Origin: Aquilaria yunnanensis
Taxonomy: Eukaryota; Streptophyta; Magnoliopsida; Malvales; Thymelaeaceae
Reading direction: 5' to 3'
NCBI GenBank assembly: GCA_039654915.1
Contig: CM077596.1
Coordinates: 70,495,751-70,559,750 of the forward strand
DNA: 64,000 nt
A program made the translations under genes and the position numbers. The number at the start of each line of letters is the position of its first letter. Position 1 is the first letter of the stretch. Below the pieces are notes generated by a model that saw only the letters and a list, made by a program, of their open reading frames with translations, did not search any database and had not been told where the DNA came from. Below are positions 20,216 to 33,181 of this stretch, piece by piece.

Positions 20216-23200
20216 ATGGCTGCTAATGGACGTGAGTGGATGTACCAGAGGACAGATACAGATAGATATATGAATTCTGCGTTTATGGCTGGTGTTAATG
20301 AGTTTATACAGTTTGCATTTAGTGGAAAGGAGTCAGAAATGATTAAATGTCCTTGTCGTAAATGTAATAATAGATTTTATCGAATAGAGCTGAAAGTGAG
20401 AGAGCATTTGTTTCGATATGGATTTACGCCAAACTATTACATATGGCACTGTCACAACGAACAATATGATAGCAATCTGCACAATTTCAATATGGCCCGT
20501 AGCTATTTTCCATCGCAGTTACATGGAGGGACACGGGGAAAATCAAGTAGTGTAAATGCGTATGAACAGATGGTATGTGAATCAATGGGTCCGTTATCAT
20601 CGAATTTAGGATCTGGAAATAGTGAAAGAATGTTGGTGGATGAAGAGTTTATCGATGCTGATGTCGAAGAACCTGATAATGGCAGTGATAATAATGATAA
20701 TGTGTTCGATGTGTCTGAAATGAGAGAGGGGTTACCTAATCCGACCGCACAACAATTTTATAATTTGTTGGACGATGCAAATGCACCATTGTGGGATGGG
20801 TGCACTAAACAAACACGGTTGTCTGCAATGACGCAATTGTTAAGTTGTAAAAGTGAGTTTAATATGACAGATCGTTGTTTCGATAGAGTATTGGAGCTTA
20901 TGAAAGAAATGTTGCCTGAAAGTAATAGACTCCCATCCACCCTATATGATACGAAACAACTCACAAAAGGACTTGGGTTGCCTTATATAAAAATTCATGC
21001 ATGTGAGAATAACTGTATGCTATTCTATCGGGAAGATGAGAAATTAACACATTGTCGTGAATGTGGAAGCAGTAGATATAAAGAAAGAGTAACCTCCGGA
21101 AGGAAGACGTTGATTCCGAAAAAATTGTTACGGTATCTACCAATAACAAGCAGGTTGAAGCGCTTGTACATGTCATCAAAAACAGCGACTCACATGACTT
21201 GGCATACTTATAATAATTCATGCAACGATGGAAGTATGGGTCATCCATGTCAGTCTGAAGCGCGGCGTCACGTAGATCGAACATTTCCATCATTCGCTGA
21301 TGAAATTAGAAATGTTAGGCTCGGATTGTGTACCGATGGATTTAACCCGAATAATGTTGTTGGTGGAACATACACGATATGGCCAATCTTTATAGTTGTT
21401 TACAATCTTCCGCCAGAACTGTGTATGAAAGAACCCTTCATCTTTATGACTCTCCTCATTCCTGGTCCTAGAGCACCAGGACGCAACATTGATGTATTCT
21501 TACGACCATTGATTGAGGAGCTGAAAACTTTATGGTCGGAAGGGGTTGTTACATGGGACAGTTGTCGACAACAAAATTTTGTTATGAAGGCATGTTTATT
21601 ATGGACAATTAATGATTTTCCTGCATTAGGAAACCTTTCAGGTTGGAGTACCCATGGTAAGCTGGCGTGTCCATATTGCATGGATGAAATTGACACATTT
21701 ATGTTGAAGAAATGCAGAAAGCCATGTTGGTTTGATTGTCACAGGGTTTTTTTACCGCATAATCACACATTCCGTTCGAATGTAACATCGTTCATCCCAG
21801 GGAAGAAGGTTAGTGCTGTCGCTAGTCCATATAAGTCAGGTGAGGACATACATGATATGTTGGTTGGGTATTGTTTTCCTCCGTTTGGCTCTTTATATGA
21901 CAAACACCGAGTTGCGGGGTTTGGAGAATGGCATAATTGGTTAAAGCGGAGTATATTCTGGGAGTTGCCTTACTGGAAGCATTTGCTAGTTCGCCATACT
22001 TTGGACGTCATGCATATTGAAAAAAATTGTTTCGAGAATATTTTTAATACTATTATGGATATACGTGGGAAAACAAAAGATAACTCCAATTCTCGCCTTT
22101 CACTTCAGGAGCTAAAAAATATGCGGCGTGAACTACATCTACGAAATATTAGGGGGAAATGTGTAAAACCAAAAGCATCTTATACGTTGAGTCGGGAACA
22201 TATAAGAGATGTTACTCTTTGGCTGAGAACGATAAAGATGCCTGATGGGTATGCCTCGAACTTGGGCCGTGCGGTTAACTTGAGTGACGGTACATTCTAT
22301 AACTTGAAGAGTCACGATTGTCATGTGTTAATGCAGAGGTTGCTTCCTATTGCATTACGTGGGTATATGCCAGGTCCTATATGGGAGACGATTTCTGAGT
22401 TTTCCTCATTTTTCAGAACCTTATGCACAAGTAGGATTCGATTTGATGACATACAACAGTTGGAGCGGAATATAGTGGTTACCATATGTAAGTTAGAGAA
22501 GATATTCCCTCCTGCCTTTTTTGATTCGATGGAACATCTTGTTATCCACCTCCTTCTTGAGGCAAAGTTGTGTGGTCCAGTTCAATTTCGATGGATGTAC
22601 CCATTTGAAAGGTAATTTTTTAATCTGCATTCATATTTCTGTGAATAATTTTTGCATATTACATGTCATTAATTGTTTAATTTTTTTAACTTCGCAGACT
22701 AATGCGGTCATTGAAGCGAAGGCTAGAAATAAAGCCGCAATTGAAGGATCAATTGTGGAAGCGTACTTGGTGCAAGAAATGTCTACATTCTGTAGCCATT
22801 ACTTTGAAGTAAATATTCCAACACGGTTAAACAGGGTCCCACGAAATGATGATATTGCTATTCCTGTGGCTGATGTCGAGGGTCAATTGTTATCTATCTT
22901 CAATACAAGATGTCGTAACATACCCAACTGCGGGCGACAACGATTACTTGATCCCACTGAGAAACATCAAATCCATATCTACACTTTGCGCAACTGCAAT
23001 GAGATTATACCGATTGTCAGGTAACATATACGTTAACAACTGTGAGGGTTTTTATATCAACAAGATTGCTTTAATTCATTATTGACTAGTTATCATTTCA
23101 GGCACTTTGACTCTTATATATCAACAAGATTTCCCCAATTAGGTGAAAGTGAATTACAAAGTTATCGAGATCAGTATTTGACCGAATGGTTCTCATCATA

Positions 23201-24070
23201 CGTGAGTTTCGTGGCGTCCATAATTTTGATGTTCCTAATTTTGTTTAGTTTGAATATACTGTGCAATTATAATTTGTTATATGAACTTGATATTTTCAGG
23301 TTAACCGTTTCAAGGATAAATTAGATCCTCATATTGTTCAATTAGCCCGTGGTCCTATTCGAGTTGCCGTTTCATACAATGGATGTATTGTGAATGGTTT
23401 TCGTTTCCACACACAATCCTACGGCAAAGACAAAACGACACAGAATTATGGTGTTTGCGTGAAGGGTGAGACTTGGGGATCCAGTGGCTATGATTTTTAT
23501 GGCCTTATTGATGAGATTATACGTATTGAGTACCACGGGAGTGGGTATAAAGTCATGACGTTGTTCAAATGTACTTGGTTTGATCCAACACGTGGTGTTC
23601 GAACGTGCGCACGTACTGGTGTTGTTGACGTTAAATGGAAGTCAAGATTATCACCACCTGAGCCGTTTATCTTTGCAACCCAGGCTCAACAAGTTTACTA
23701 CTGTGAGTACCCTAACAAAACTCTTCATCAGTGGTGGCCGGTGGTTAAGACGAAGCCACGAGCTTTCATCGATTATGCATCGAATAATTTTAGTATTCAA
23801 TCTGACGAGAATCAGGAAACGTCTGATGAGCAAACATGTCGGTTAGAAACCACAAATGAGCCGTTCCAAGAAGTGATTTCAAGTGAAGTACTAATGGTAA
23901 CAACTGATGGCATTGCCCTTGATGAGATTAACATACTTGTCGATTTAACGTGTGTTCCTGAAATCGTGCAACACATGGATGAGAACATCGAGGTCACAGA
24001 AGTTGATGGGGATACATCAGATGATGAAACATCGCTCGATAGTTTTGAGTCAGATGAAGGCCATGTTTGA
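20216..24070 (+). CDS. CACTA transposase (TnpD/TNP2 type), probably frameshifted
   Basis: Four exons: 20,216-22,611, 22,698-23,020, 23,102-23,201 and 23,300-24,070. Exon 1 starts MAANGREWMYQRTD and holds the transposase-associated domain (about residues 5-80, with CPCRKCNN), then the Transposase_21 region (about 250-480, with LGLCTDGFNP and the GPRAPGRNIDVFLRPL stretch), then the start of DUF4218 (LDVMHIEKNCFENIF, ending RWMYPFER). Exons 2-3 continue DUF4218 (KARNKAAIEGSIVEAYLV) and exon 4 carries DUF4216 (YGVCVKGETW, DFYGLIDEIIRIEY) with an acidic tail. Exons 2 to 4 join in frame. Between exon 1 and exon 2 the best acceptor (22,697) gives RLMRSLK and then leaves the conserved frame: one base appears missing near 22,716. 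A downstream acceptor at 22,726 would restore the frame but lose about ten residues. The protein would cut at the element ends. Confidence 0.9.
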
Positions 24071-24079
24071 TTAAGTGTA

Positions 24080-24935
24080 ATTGTTTAAAACATTTGCATG
24101 TTTTATTTGAAATCGTAACGTAACTTTGAATGCATTTATGTTTTGCATTTTCGGAGAAAAAGTTTATGAAATGTAATCATCAAATTTCTAATTACCTGTG
24201 TCGTTGAAATGAAAATAATTAACTTTTTTGTCCTCAACGGGTAAAATAAATGGGTATTTATCCAGAGGGGGTGACGTAGCTTTTTTTTTTTTTCCTCAAT
24301 GGGTACCTAACCGGTTCAAACAAATGCCGATTTATCAAAGTAGAGAGAGTGTAAGGGTGTGGACGTAGAACAGTCAATACAGAAATAGAGAGCCATCTTC
24401 TTACATTGTCAAAAATTTTAAAAATAGAAGGTAACTCATTTTTTATTAAGATGATAAAACTAATTATTTCATGCTAGAATTTTGTAATATTAGTGACAAA
24501 AATCAAGTACATTTATGTAGAATGTCAGAAAGAGATAAAATTGTCAAATCTGAGTGTTACTTTCATTACTTAAAATTATTCAACAATACGTGCTAAAACA
24601 ATTATAGGGGCCCATTATAAAGAAAAAAAGATTATATAAGTGTTTTCCTATAAAACATATATACATATAATTTAATACCAAAACTTTGTAACGTCTTACC
24701 AAGTGTGATATGGACCACTCTACCTCTTAGGCCAAAGGAGATCATAAATGTGTTACTATTATATTGAATTATGTAAACGAGTTCAAGCCTTCATACTAGA
24801 AATAAGTGTGAATGCATTAAAACTGCTTGAGTAATCAAAATTAGCAATACGTACAAATTAGATAACAAATATGTATAAATTTCACCTAGGAGAAATAAAA
24901 TGATAGATACATATATAATTAAACATATTATAAAT

Positions 24936-24966
<31 letters not shown>

Positions 24967-24990
24967 CAAATGGGTATAATATTTGATATT
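24080..24990. other. CACTA interior between tnpD and the internal repeat block
   Basis: No coding sequence seen. It includes a direct repeat of TCCTCAAYGGGTA near 24,230 and 24,294 and an (AT)n run at about 24,940-24,966. Confidence 0.5.
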
Positions 24991-24997
24991 TATCTGT

Positions 24998-25260
24998 CCG
25001 ACGGTTTTAAGTTAGTAATTAATAAGGGTAGGAAATATGTAGGAAATATATCCGACGGTTTTGAGGCAATTTTAAAAAAGCGTAGCAAATATGTAGGACG
25101 TCATCCGACGGTTTTGAGTCAACTTTAAAAAAGAGTAGGAAAAATGTAGGAGATTAATCCGACGGTTTTAAGTCAATTAGGGAAAAAATCGTAGGAAATA
25201 TGTAGGACCCTAAGCACCTAGGAGAGCGTGTTATCCGACGGTTTTGAGTCAATAATTCAG
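24998..25260 (+). repeat. Internal array of CACTA subterminal-type motifs
   Basis: Five copies of CCGACGGTTTT in the same orientation at 24,998, 25,052, 25,105, 25,160 and 25,235, interleaved with GTAGGAAATATGTAGGA. Spacing is 53-55 bp for the first four. The block lies upstream of the tnpA leader, and similar CTACGGTTTTC sequences continue to about 25,490. Confidence 0.85.
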
Positions 25261-25514
25261 TTTAGTAGTAAAAGTGTAGGAAATATATAAAACTGTAGGA
25301 TTAAAGTAGCAAAAAAGTAGTAGATTAGTTGGAAATTCCAGCTACTGGCGGGAAACGAATTCATGGAGGGAAATTTCAATTTTTATTTTCCTACGGTTTT
25401 CATACATATTATATTTTTAGTTGGAAAAGCGTAGGAAAACTTGCTACGGTTTTCCTACAATTTTAAAAACTGCAGGAAAATCGTAGGTCTTTGGGGTAGC
25501 TAAATCACCAGACT

Positions 25515-25530
25515 TCCCCTTTAAATTTGT
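25515..25530 (+). promoter_or_regulatory. Possible tnpA core promoter
   Basis: A TTTAAATT box sits downstream of the internal repeat block and is followed by a CTTCA/CTTCC-rich leader. A donor at 25,619 (CTAG then GTAAGT) would start a leader intron ending at the acceptor 26,149, one base before the tnpA ATG. Confidence 0.45.
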
Positions 25531-26150
25531 GGGAGTTCTTCAGTTTTTCACACTTCATTTCTGCGACAAACTCTTCCAAACCTTATCTCCCAAATCTCCC
25601 CCAGAGCTATTTAAACTAGGTAAGTTTTATTTTTAAGTACCTTATTCATATATAGTTGTTGTTTACATTTTAAGAATATAGTTTTTATATTATATGCTTT
25701 AGGTAATCTTATATATGGAGGTTAGTAATTAATATGTATGTTTTAGGATCAAGAATAATTTTTTATGTAATAATGGTTACTTCTATTTGTACCACAACAT
25801 GTTACTATATATGTGGTTAACATAAAAAACTGTTAGTTCAATAATGTTACAGTAATATTGTTATCACTTTAATAAGTCAGTGTTTTATAATGGAAAATCA
25901 CTAATGTTACTTCAATAATGTAAGTATAATCAGCTAATGTTAGTTTAATAATTTAATTTTATAAATAAGAATATATCGAATAATTGACAATTTTAAAAAG
26001 TGTTACTACACAACTAGTATTCAAATGACTGCAATTTCAAAATTAATGAGTTTACTAAAATAATGAAATTTAATATGTAAATGTTAGTGACGTAATGGTA
26101 ATTTAGTATTATATATATATGTAATAAACATGTTAAATTTTAATTTTAGG

Positions 26151-28191
26151 ATGGTTTCCCCCAGACAGTCCGGCTCGGGCAAAGCCCCGGCCAAGCACAT
26201 ACATGATCCCCGACGTAGTCGGGGTCGACGACAGCCTGCTGTGACACCTACACAGGTGTCACAGACTGAGACTCAGACCCAGGTCCTAGATACCCAGGCG
26301 CAGACGTCGGTGCCACAGACCCAGCAGCCATATACTCCGGTGACACGACCTCATGTGCCGCAGACGTTTAGCGCATCGAGCTCATCATTTCAGCAGTTTC
26401 GAGACACGCAGACTGATGCGTATTACCCGGATATGAGTGGAATATCCGGGTCATTTCAGTTCCAGCAGACAGGGATCGGGCAGTCCACATGGGACGTCGA
26501 TCCTAACACATTCATTGATCCAGAGGAGCTGGGTATATCCACTTCTCATCTACCCGGCCTGCACCCGAGTCAGCAGCAGCAGCAGCCGCCTCAGCAGGGC
26601 CAGGCCACTGGCGGCCCAGCGGTCGTACCTGACGCGCATCCCGCTGCAGGGGCCCTATTACCTAGAGGGCGAAGCCCACGGGTAGTTGACTTACCACCAC
26701 CTCCACCTCCGCAGGACCGTCCGCTCATCGTCCCTCGAGAGTAAGTATTAGTGACTCTTAAGTCATTAATTATGATATACTTATATGTTGTTCTTAGTTA
26801 CATCAGTTTATATATATTTCTTACCATAATCATTATTTGTTACAGCTTACTCACTGATGACTCCCTTCGTTCCACCATAGCCTCTATTCATGTGAGGTTG
26901 TGGGACGAAGGTTCTATAGCTTGGTCACATGCATCTCGAGCTGCACGAGAGCAGCACGTGACCACGTTAGAGGTAATTGGTTGTTATACATTTTTAAACA
27001 ATACTTTACATATGAAAAAATTAATAATTTTTTTCTTCTTTGTGAAATTGCAGAACTACTATAGATGGGACCCTAGAGACTTCGGCGCCATCCGCCGAAT
27101 CGTGTTCGACTACTGTTCGCGGTCCGTGCGGAACCGCGTCTATCATTGGAGGTCCGTCGCGATTCAGAAGATCCCAGCCTTCTTCGACAACCCTGACTAC
27201 AATTTGCTGCGGCCACATGTTCCACCCTGCTACAGTCAGCAGGTGTGGAATCAGTTGTGTGACCAGTGGGAGCAGGAGCGATGGAAGAAGCTATCGGAGG
27301 TTGGCCCCCATGCCAAGCACATAGCGGATAGCTCAGGCCTTGTTCCGAAGCACACGATGGGCTCAATCCCAGGCGAGATGCACTGGGATCGTATGGTACC
27401 AACTTGGACCTTTCCATACATTATAAATTTTGTATGATTTATTAATTACATAAATTTTTAATGATATCTAAAATTGTGCAGACAAAAGCAAATGATGGAG
27501 TTGAGCCATCATTTGATGAGTGGTGGTCTCATACTCATAGACGGAAGAAGACCGGTCAGCCCATCGATCTGATTTCACAGCAGCTGCAGGTAATAAATGT
27601 TCATTTACCACTACAAACATTGATTTAAAAATATAATATTTGTCTTACTAACTCTAATTTCTTTTTCTTGTAGGATGGATATGTCCAGCAGATGCAACAA
27701 AAATACCAGAATCCGGATGACCGCCCGCAGTTTGATGCAGAGGTATGGAGCGAGGTACGAGGCCCACCAAAAAAGAGCCGACTACCGGGTCTTCCGCGTC
27801 GACTCTCTGATCCCCAGACATTTGGACCACATCAGGTATTTTTTATTCTTATTTAACTTTATTAATAATTTTTATCACTTTTACGTTACTAATTGCTACT
27901 TATAAAATTTTTTAGGCTCCACGTGCTGATTCCGAGGAGATTGCTCAGCTGAGGGCTGAGAACACCCAGCTACGGAGTGATTTTACGCGGCTACAGGCAG
28001 ATATTCGTACTCAGGTTCAGCGAAAGACCGAGGCTGCAATGAGCGCCATGCTTAACAGGTTGATCCAGCAGGGGATTATACCTGCATCGGCGCTCTCAGG
28101 TGACCTACAGACCGGTTCCTCCACTCAGCCTCCTGCCGACGATCGTAGCCAGCGAAATGACGATGATCAGCCCGGGACTGCATCTCATTGA
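26151..28191 (+). CDS. CACTA TnpA-like protein (Transposase_24 type), intact
   Basis: Six coding exons: 26,151-26,740, 26,846-26,972, 27,054-27,395, 27,482-27,589, 27,674-27,835 and 27,916-28,191. All junctions are GT-AG and join in frame for 534 residues. The N-terminal 195 residues are Q-, P- and S-rich and low complexity. The middle (about 200-440) holds the conserved plant En/Spm Transposase_24-type region (AIRRIVFDYCSRSVRNRVY, then KKLSEVGPHAKHIADSSG, then SFDEWWSHTHRRKKTGQP). The C-terminus (444-534) begins with a heptad-like segment (EIAQLRAENTQLRSDFTRLQ) likely to form a coiled coil. The ATG directly follows a leader-intron acceptor. By analogy with maize En/Spm it would bind the subterminal repeats and regulate the element. 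That role is inferred. Confidence 0.9.
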
Positions 28192-28297
28192 TTTTATATT
28201 AGATCTCCTTCAGTTCTTTGTAATTAACTTTTTCCTGTAAAATTTGATTACTTTTATGTATAGTAATTTTATTGATTACTTTGATCAATTGTTATAT

Positions 28298-28298
<1 letters not shown>

Positions 28299-28333
<35 letters not shown>
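28299..28333. repeat. (AAT)n microsatellite
   Basis: AAT run in the CACTA 3' region, followed by a (TTA) run near 28,342. Confidence 0.9.
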
Positions 28334-28424
28334 TTGTGTTTTATTATTATTATTAAATAATGCAATATAATATGTTTTTATTTTGTATATAAATTAATTT
28401 ACTAAAATCTTTAAATTGTCACAA

Positions 28425-28830
28425 AAGCGTAGGAGATATATTAATGACAGAAAACCGTAGGAATAATGGGCGTAAAAAAACCGTCTTAAATAATGGCGTC
28501 ATAAAAGCGTAGGACAAGGAGGCATCTCAAAACCGTCTTAAATAATGGGGACCACAGGCGTCATAAAAGCGTAGGAATTAATGCATCTTAAAACCGTCGG
28601 ATATGCTGGCGTCATAAAAGCGTAGGACAACAGGCATCTCAAAACCGTCTTAAATAATGGGGACCACAGGCGTCATAAAAGCGTAGGAAATAATTCATCT
28701 CAAAACCGTCGGATATGATGGCGTCATAAAAGCGTAGGAGCTTTTTACGTTTATCCGACGGTTTTTATTTCTGACACTATTTTTTCCTACGGTTTTGTCC
28801 GACGATTTTTATTGTAGGAAATGACCATTT
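28425..28830. repeat. Right subterminal repeats of the CACTA element
   Basis: Regular units of GGCGTCATAAAAGCGTAGGA alternating with CATCTCAAAACCGTCGGA or CATCTCAAAACCGTCTTAA, with GGGGACCACA inserts. Motif orientation is mostly opposite to that of the internal block. Confidence 0.9.
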
Positions 28831-29034
28831 CCTACGGTTTCCCTACATTTTTTCCCGTCTAAAATAACTTGTTTTCTTGTAGTGTAACAAGATGCAGCTT
28901 TTAGTGGGAAAGAATGTGTAATGCAATTGTTATGAGTGACGTGGCGTGCTATAGAGTGTTGAGAGCCTACGTGTTTAGAGAATGAGTTGACTAGGAAACG
29001 AGTGGGAAACATGGTTCTATAGCTATTTATCTTC

Positions 29035-29038
<4 letters not shown>

Positions 29039-29083
<45 letters not shown>
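29039..29083. repeat. (AT)n microsatellite
   Basis: Pure AT dinucleotide run just downstream of the CACTA element. Confidence 0.95.
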
Positions 29084-29085
<2 letters not shown>

Positions 29086-29145
29086 CATTTTGATGTCTGT
29101 TGTGTTTATAGGGAAGCAGTTCTCTGTGGCTTGCATTTTTTGCAA

Positions 29146-29163
29146 CCCCCCCCCCCCCCCCCC
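29146..29163. repeat. Poly(C) tract of 18 bases
   Basis: An uninterrupted run of 18 cytosines, unusual in this AT-rich context and possibly of uncertain length in the assembly. Confidence 0.85.
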
Positions 29164-29783
29164 GTATGCTACGTTTTTATCGTATTCACAGCATCATCTT
29201 TCTATTGAGTATATGCGACATAAGTTTACTTCTTTCTATCTATGTTGTAGAACAACAATATATGTGGAATCAACACACAAGCACCCGTCCTTGATACTTG
29301 GTCAATATCTTTGTATTAATTCTTCAACTAAATAAGAGAAAATTAAAAAAATATATATAAGAGAAAAGAGAAAACAGAGGGCTCATTTACACAAATTAGC
29401 AGTGACTCGCTAAAGATCGTCGATTGAATAAAAAGGTAAAATCGCAAGATTTATTCACGAGCAAATGACTCTTTAGCCAAGTGAATGGAGCATGACAAAT
29501 CCAAAGCTTGCATTTGGGTCTTTAGGGTGTCAATAAGGAACCAGCTATGAAGTTGGTGATCATAAACTGCCATAACTCGAGGCTTTTATGGGTTGATGGG
29601 GACAATATTGTGATTTCTGAATGGAAATAAGACAATATTGATGATGCCAAAAACTAGTGACATGAACCGATGACCATTGCAAAGAAAGTGATGTCCGAAC
29701 AAGAATGTTGAAGATGAGTAGTTTGGACACTTATAAAGTGTGTTATTGCTTTATATTGGAATGACAAATTTTGTTGGACTGCT

Positions 29784-32450
29784 TGTCACACCCCACCCAG
29801 GCCCCAGCCTGTGCACTCTCAGTGCCACTCACCAACCCTACCCAAGAGTTATTTGGATACTCTTAAGTTCAGGTGTTATTAACTACCATTTTATTTTGGC
29901 TAATGCTTGTTAGGTAATTTAAGTTTTATTTTCTTAAGCTGAGAGTTGGGAGGGTGACCCAGGAGGCTTATAAGTTGTTTAGAGAAAATACTTGCAGTGT
30001 AAGTAAGGCCCAAACACTAACTTGCAACACAAGGCAAAGCTATAAATCAGTAACTTGCAATACAAGTAAGGCATACACTTAATCTGTTAAGTGTCTAGGA
30101 TGTGTGCTAATCAAGTGTGCTACTTTCATGAATAACAACCAAGAAGCCCACATCTTTGTAGTTTTGAAAATCAAGGTTTCCATGCACATGTATACTCTGC
30201 CAAACAAAGTATCTCAATAGGTTTCTTACGTGAAACATAACCATGAGCTCATAACTTAACATAACTTGGCACATAAGCATCCAACATATGTACATACAAA
30301 ACCATGTATAACAAAGGCTACATATACACACAAAATAGCCTAAGTACAGGCATCACTAGCTTGGAAGCATTCAAAGGATGCTACAAGTCCAAAATAGCCA
30401 AGGTTAAGTTTTACAAGCTAAGTTTCCTTAGTCCCCAAGAAGAAACCTAAGTGTGCAATACAACAGCACACACTGAAGCACCAACCCAATAACCATATTC
30501 ATGGTCATGAAAGTAAACACTACAATCAGAGCCATAGTCCACAAATCCATCATGCACCTAGACGTGTCCCACAAACTACTCAAGCCTGCAAAACTTAGTG
30601 CATAAGTTTTGGGCATAAACCATAACATAAGACTTGTAAGAGTAATTCAATTAAGCCAAGTTTAGTTGGCACACATACCTCAAGCACAAAAGCACCACTA
30701 GCACACAAAAGCTAGTAACTCAAGCAAACCTACTCAAGCTGAATATCCTTTCCTGAAATAAGAAATATATATGGGTAATGAGTAACAATTATTCAGTAAG
30801 ATTCACAACCGACTATATTTGGTTTATTTAGTTAAGTCCAATACTTAACCTCCATAGCTTACTTGTCTTGCAAGAAAACATAGAAAACACAAAAAAAACA
30901 CAATATGAACATACAGTAACTGACATAATAAGTATAACTAAGCTATCTATAATTGGTTAGCACACACAAACAAACAATCAAGCACACAAAACACACACAC
31001 ACACACCACAAGATACATTCGGCCATATTCACTAGCATGTGTCCATGTGCACTTTTTGCACTTCCATCTTCATAACATCACTCCCATTCCACTAGAGCTC
31101 TGAATTCACTAGCAAGTTGGCCTCTCTCACTAGGAATTCTCACACATGCCCATAATGAATTAGCTAACCAAATCATAAACCGAATCTCCTCAATAATGCC
31201 CATCAAGTAACTAAGATAACATAGCAAATTTTAACCATCACTTAGTTACTTTATTTACTTGATCATGGAATATAACCAAGAATCCAAGTAAACCGTGAAA
31301 CCCTACCTCAACAAAACAAAGCTTGAGTTTCTCGGTTAAGGCTTGAACTTCCAAGTTCAACTTGAGTTTCCAAACCGAAATCACCTAGCATAATTCATTC
31401 ATGAATTAACCATCAAAATTACTTGCTCATGGAATTTTTACCAAGTAAACAAGTAACTTTTATGAACTCCTACCTCAACTACAAAGCTCAAGCTTTCAGT
31501 TATGTTTAAGTATCTAAAGCCGAAATCAATCTTCCAATCAAAGTTGCCTAACACCACAATGCCTTCAATTAACTATCATAATCACTTGATCATTGATTAT
31601 TACCAAGAAAACAAGTGAGTTTATGAATCTATACCTCTAATTTAAGCTTGAACACTCTCAGCTAGCCTTGCACTCTTCAAAAAATCCAACTTCAACTTGG
31701 GTTTCTTGGTCGCCTAATGCCAAAAATGAAGACTCCAAGCTTGATTTTATGTTCAAGCTTCACTTTCACCTCAATTTGGCATCAATTCTTCATGAGCACC
31801 AAGAACATACAATGCCCTTTAGAACACTTCAAGTTTCGGCCAACAAAACCAAAACACAACCAAGACCGAAAACACTTGCTTAATTTGTTTAATGGGAGAC
31901 ATGGCAACTGGCCATGGACACATGTCCAAAAAAATGGTCTAATACTCTATTTAATCTCATACTAGTTTGCATGGTTCGTTTCACCTTTCAAGAATCCATG
32001 GCTTCACTTTAGTCACTAAAATGCATGTTCATTTTGACATTAATCTTGATTCATGGCCTACATTGCCAAGCATTAATCAAAATGGTTGAAAATGGCCATT
32101 ATCCCATGCATATTTCGGCCAATTACCAAAATATTTATTAATTAATTAAACCATGTAATTGATGGCATAAACCTTGGTGGGAGACAAACATGACCGGCCA
32201 TCAAAGTCACCAAAGAAATTGGTCTAATTCTTCATTTCTCCTTGCACTTATTTGCATGGCCGAAATTACTAGTTTAAGTTTCATAGTTTCAATTGAATCA
32301 CTAGTTCAAGTGTGCATTGTAGTCCTCCAACTTTATTTCTTCCCAAACTCAACATAGTCTTCCATTTAAGTGCACTTAAGGCACATAGTTTTATAGTCTT
32401 GCATTCACATCACTATTACCATGTTCAAGTACTGAAGGGTGGCCCTAACA
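29784..32450. mobile_element. Solo LTR, 2.7 kb
   Basis: Starts TGTCACACCCCACCCAGG and ends GGTGGCCCTAACA, giving the TGT...ACA form of plant LTRs. An exact 5-bp duplication CTGCT flanks it (29,779-29,783 and 32,451-32,455). No gag-pol frames, primer-binding site or second LTR lie next to it. This is the product expected from recombination between two LTRs. Long LTRs starting TGTCACACCC are common in plant Ty3/Gypsy chromoviruses, but the clade is inference. Confidence 0.85.
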
Positions 32451-32719
32451 CTGCTCGAATAATTATGTTGATATTGAACTTCTTTATTTGAGGCAAAAAC
32501 AATTTTTTTTTAGTTTGCTACATATAGTATCACTTAATGAAAATTGGTAGAACTTCGGTAAAAGTGTAGCCCCGACCAAGACAAGAAAAAAAACTTTGGC
32601 TTGTGAGTATAATTTTGTAAAATAATGTGTTGGGAGGAATTAAGACATAAAATAAAATAATTACCCATACTTCTTTTTATACCCAGAGGCATTTCTATAA
32701 GGTATATTATGGTATAAAG

Positions 32720-33145
32720 CAAAGTTGTTAAAATCGCGATCCTGATCGTAGGATCGTACGATCCTAACATAGAAAACCTTGTCAAAATGTTGTAGGATCG
32801 AAGACATGGTAAGGTCGTAGTAGGATCACGACTAGGATCGTAGGATGGTAGGATGGTAGAATCGAAAGATCCTATCGATCCTACCTGGTTATTGATTTTT
32901 ATTGGGGGTAAATTATATGGATGGTCCCTAACATTTGATTTTCATTCTGTTTTCATCTCTAGTTTATTAAATGTTCTCTTTAAATCCTAAACCTATTAAA
33001 AACATCCTATTTTGATTCCAAATTCATTAAAAACATTTCATTTTGATCTTCAATTGGACGAAATTTGTTAACTTAAGGTAGCTGTCTAATAAAAACTTTT
33101 TAAAGCACAATTTAAATTATTTAGTAACTGTCTTACTATAAATTA

Positions 33146-33181
<36 letters not shown>

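Larger units (their letters stand above)
18925..28884 (+). mobile_element. Complete CACTA (En/Spm) element
   Basis: Begins CACTACAAGAATGAGG and ends with the reverse of CACTACAAGAAAACAAG. The 3-bp duplication TAA is exact (18,922-18,924 and 28,885-28,887). The element is 9,960 bp. It carries a tnpD-type transposase gene (20,216-24,070) followed by a tnpA-type gene (26,151-28,191) on the same strand, and subterminal blocks rich in CCGACGGTTTT and AAAGCGTAGGA. The intact ends and a fully open tnpA suggest fairly recent activity, although tnpD appears to carry a frameshift. Confidence 0.97.

Noticed and set aside
22521..22697. Separate gene starting at 22,521
   Set aside because: Its first part is exon 1 of tnpD in another frame plus the intron. 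The real content begins at exon 2 and belongs to tnpD.
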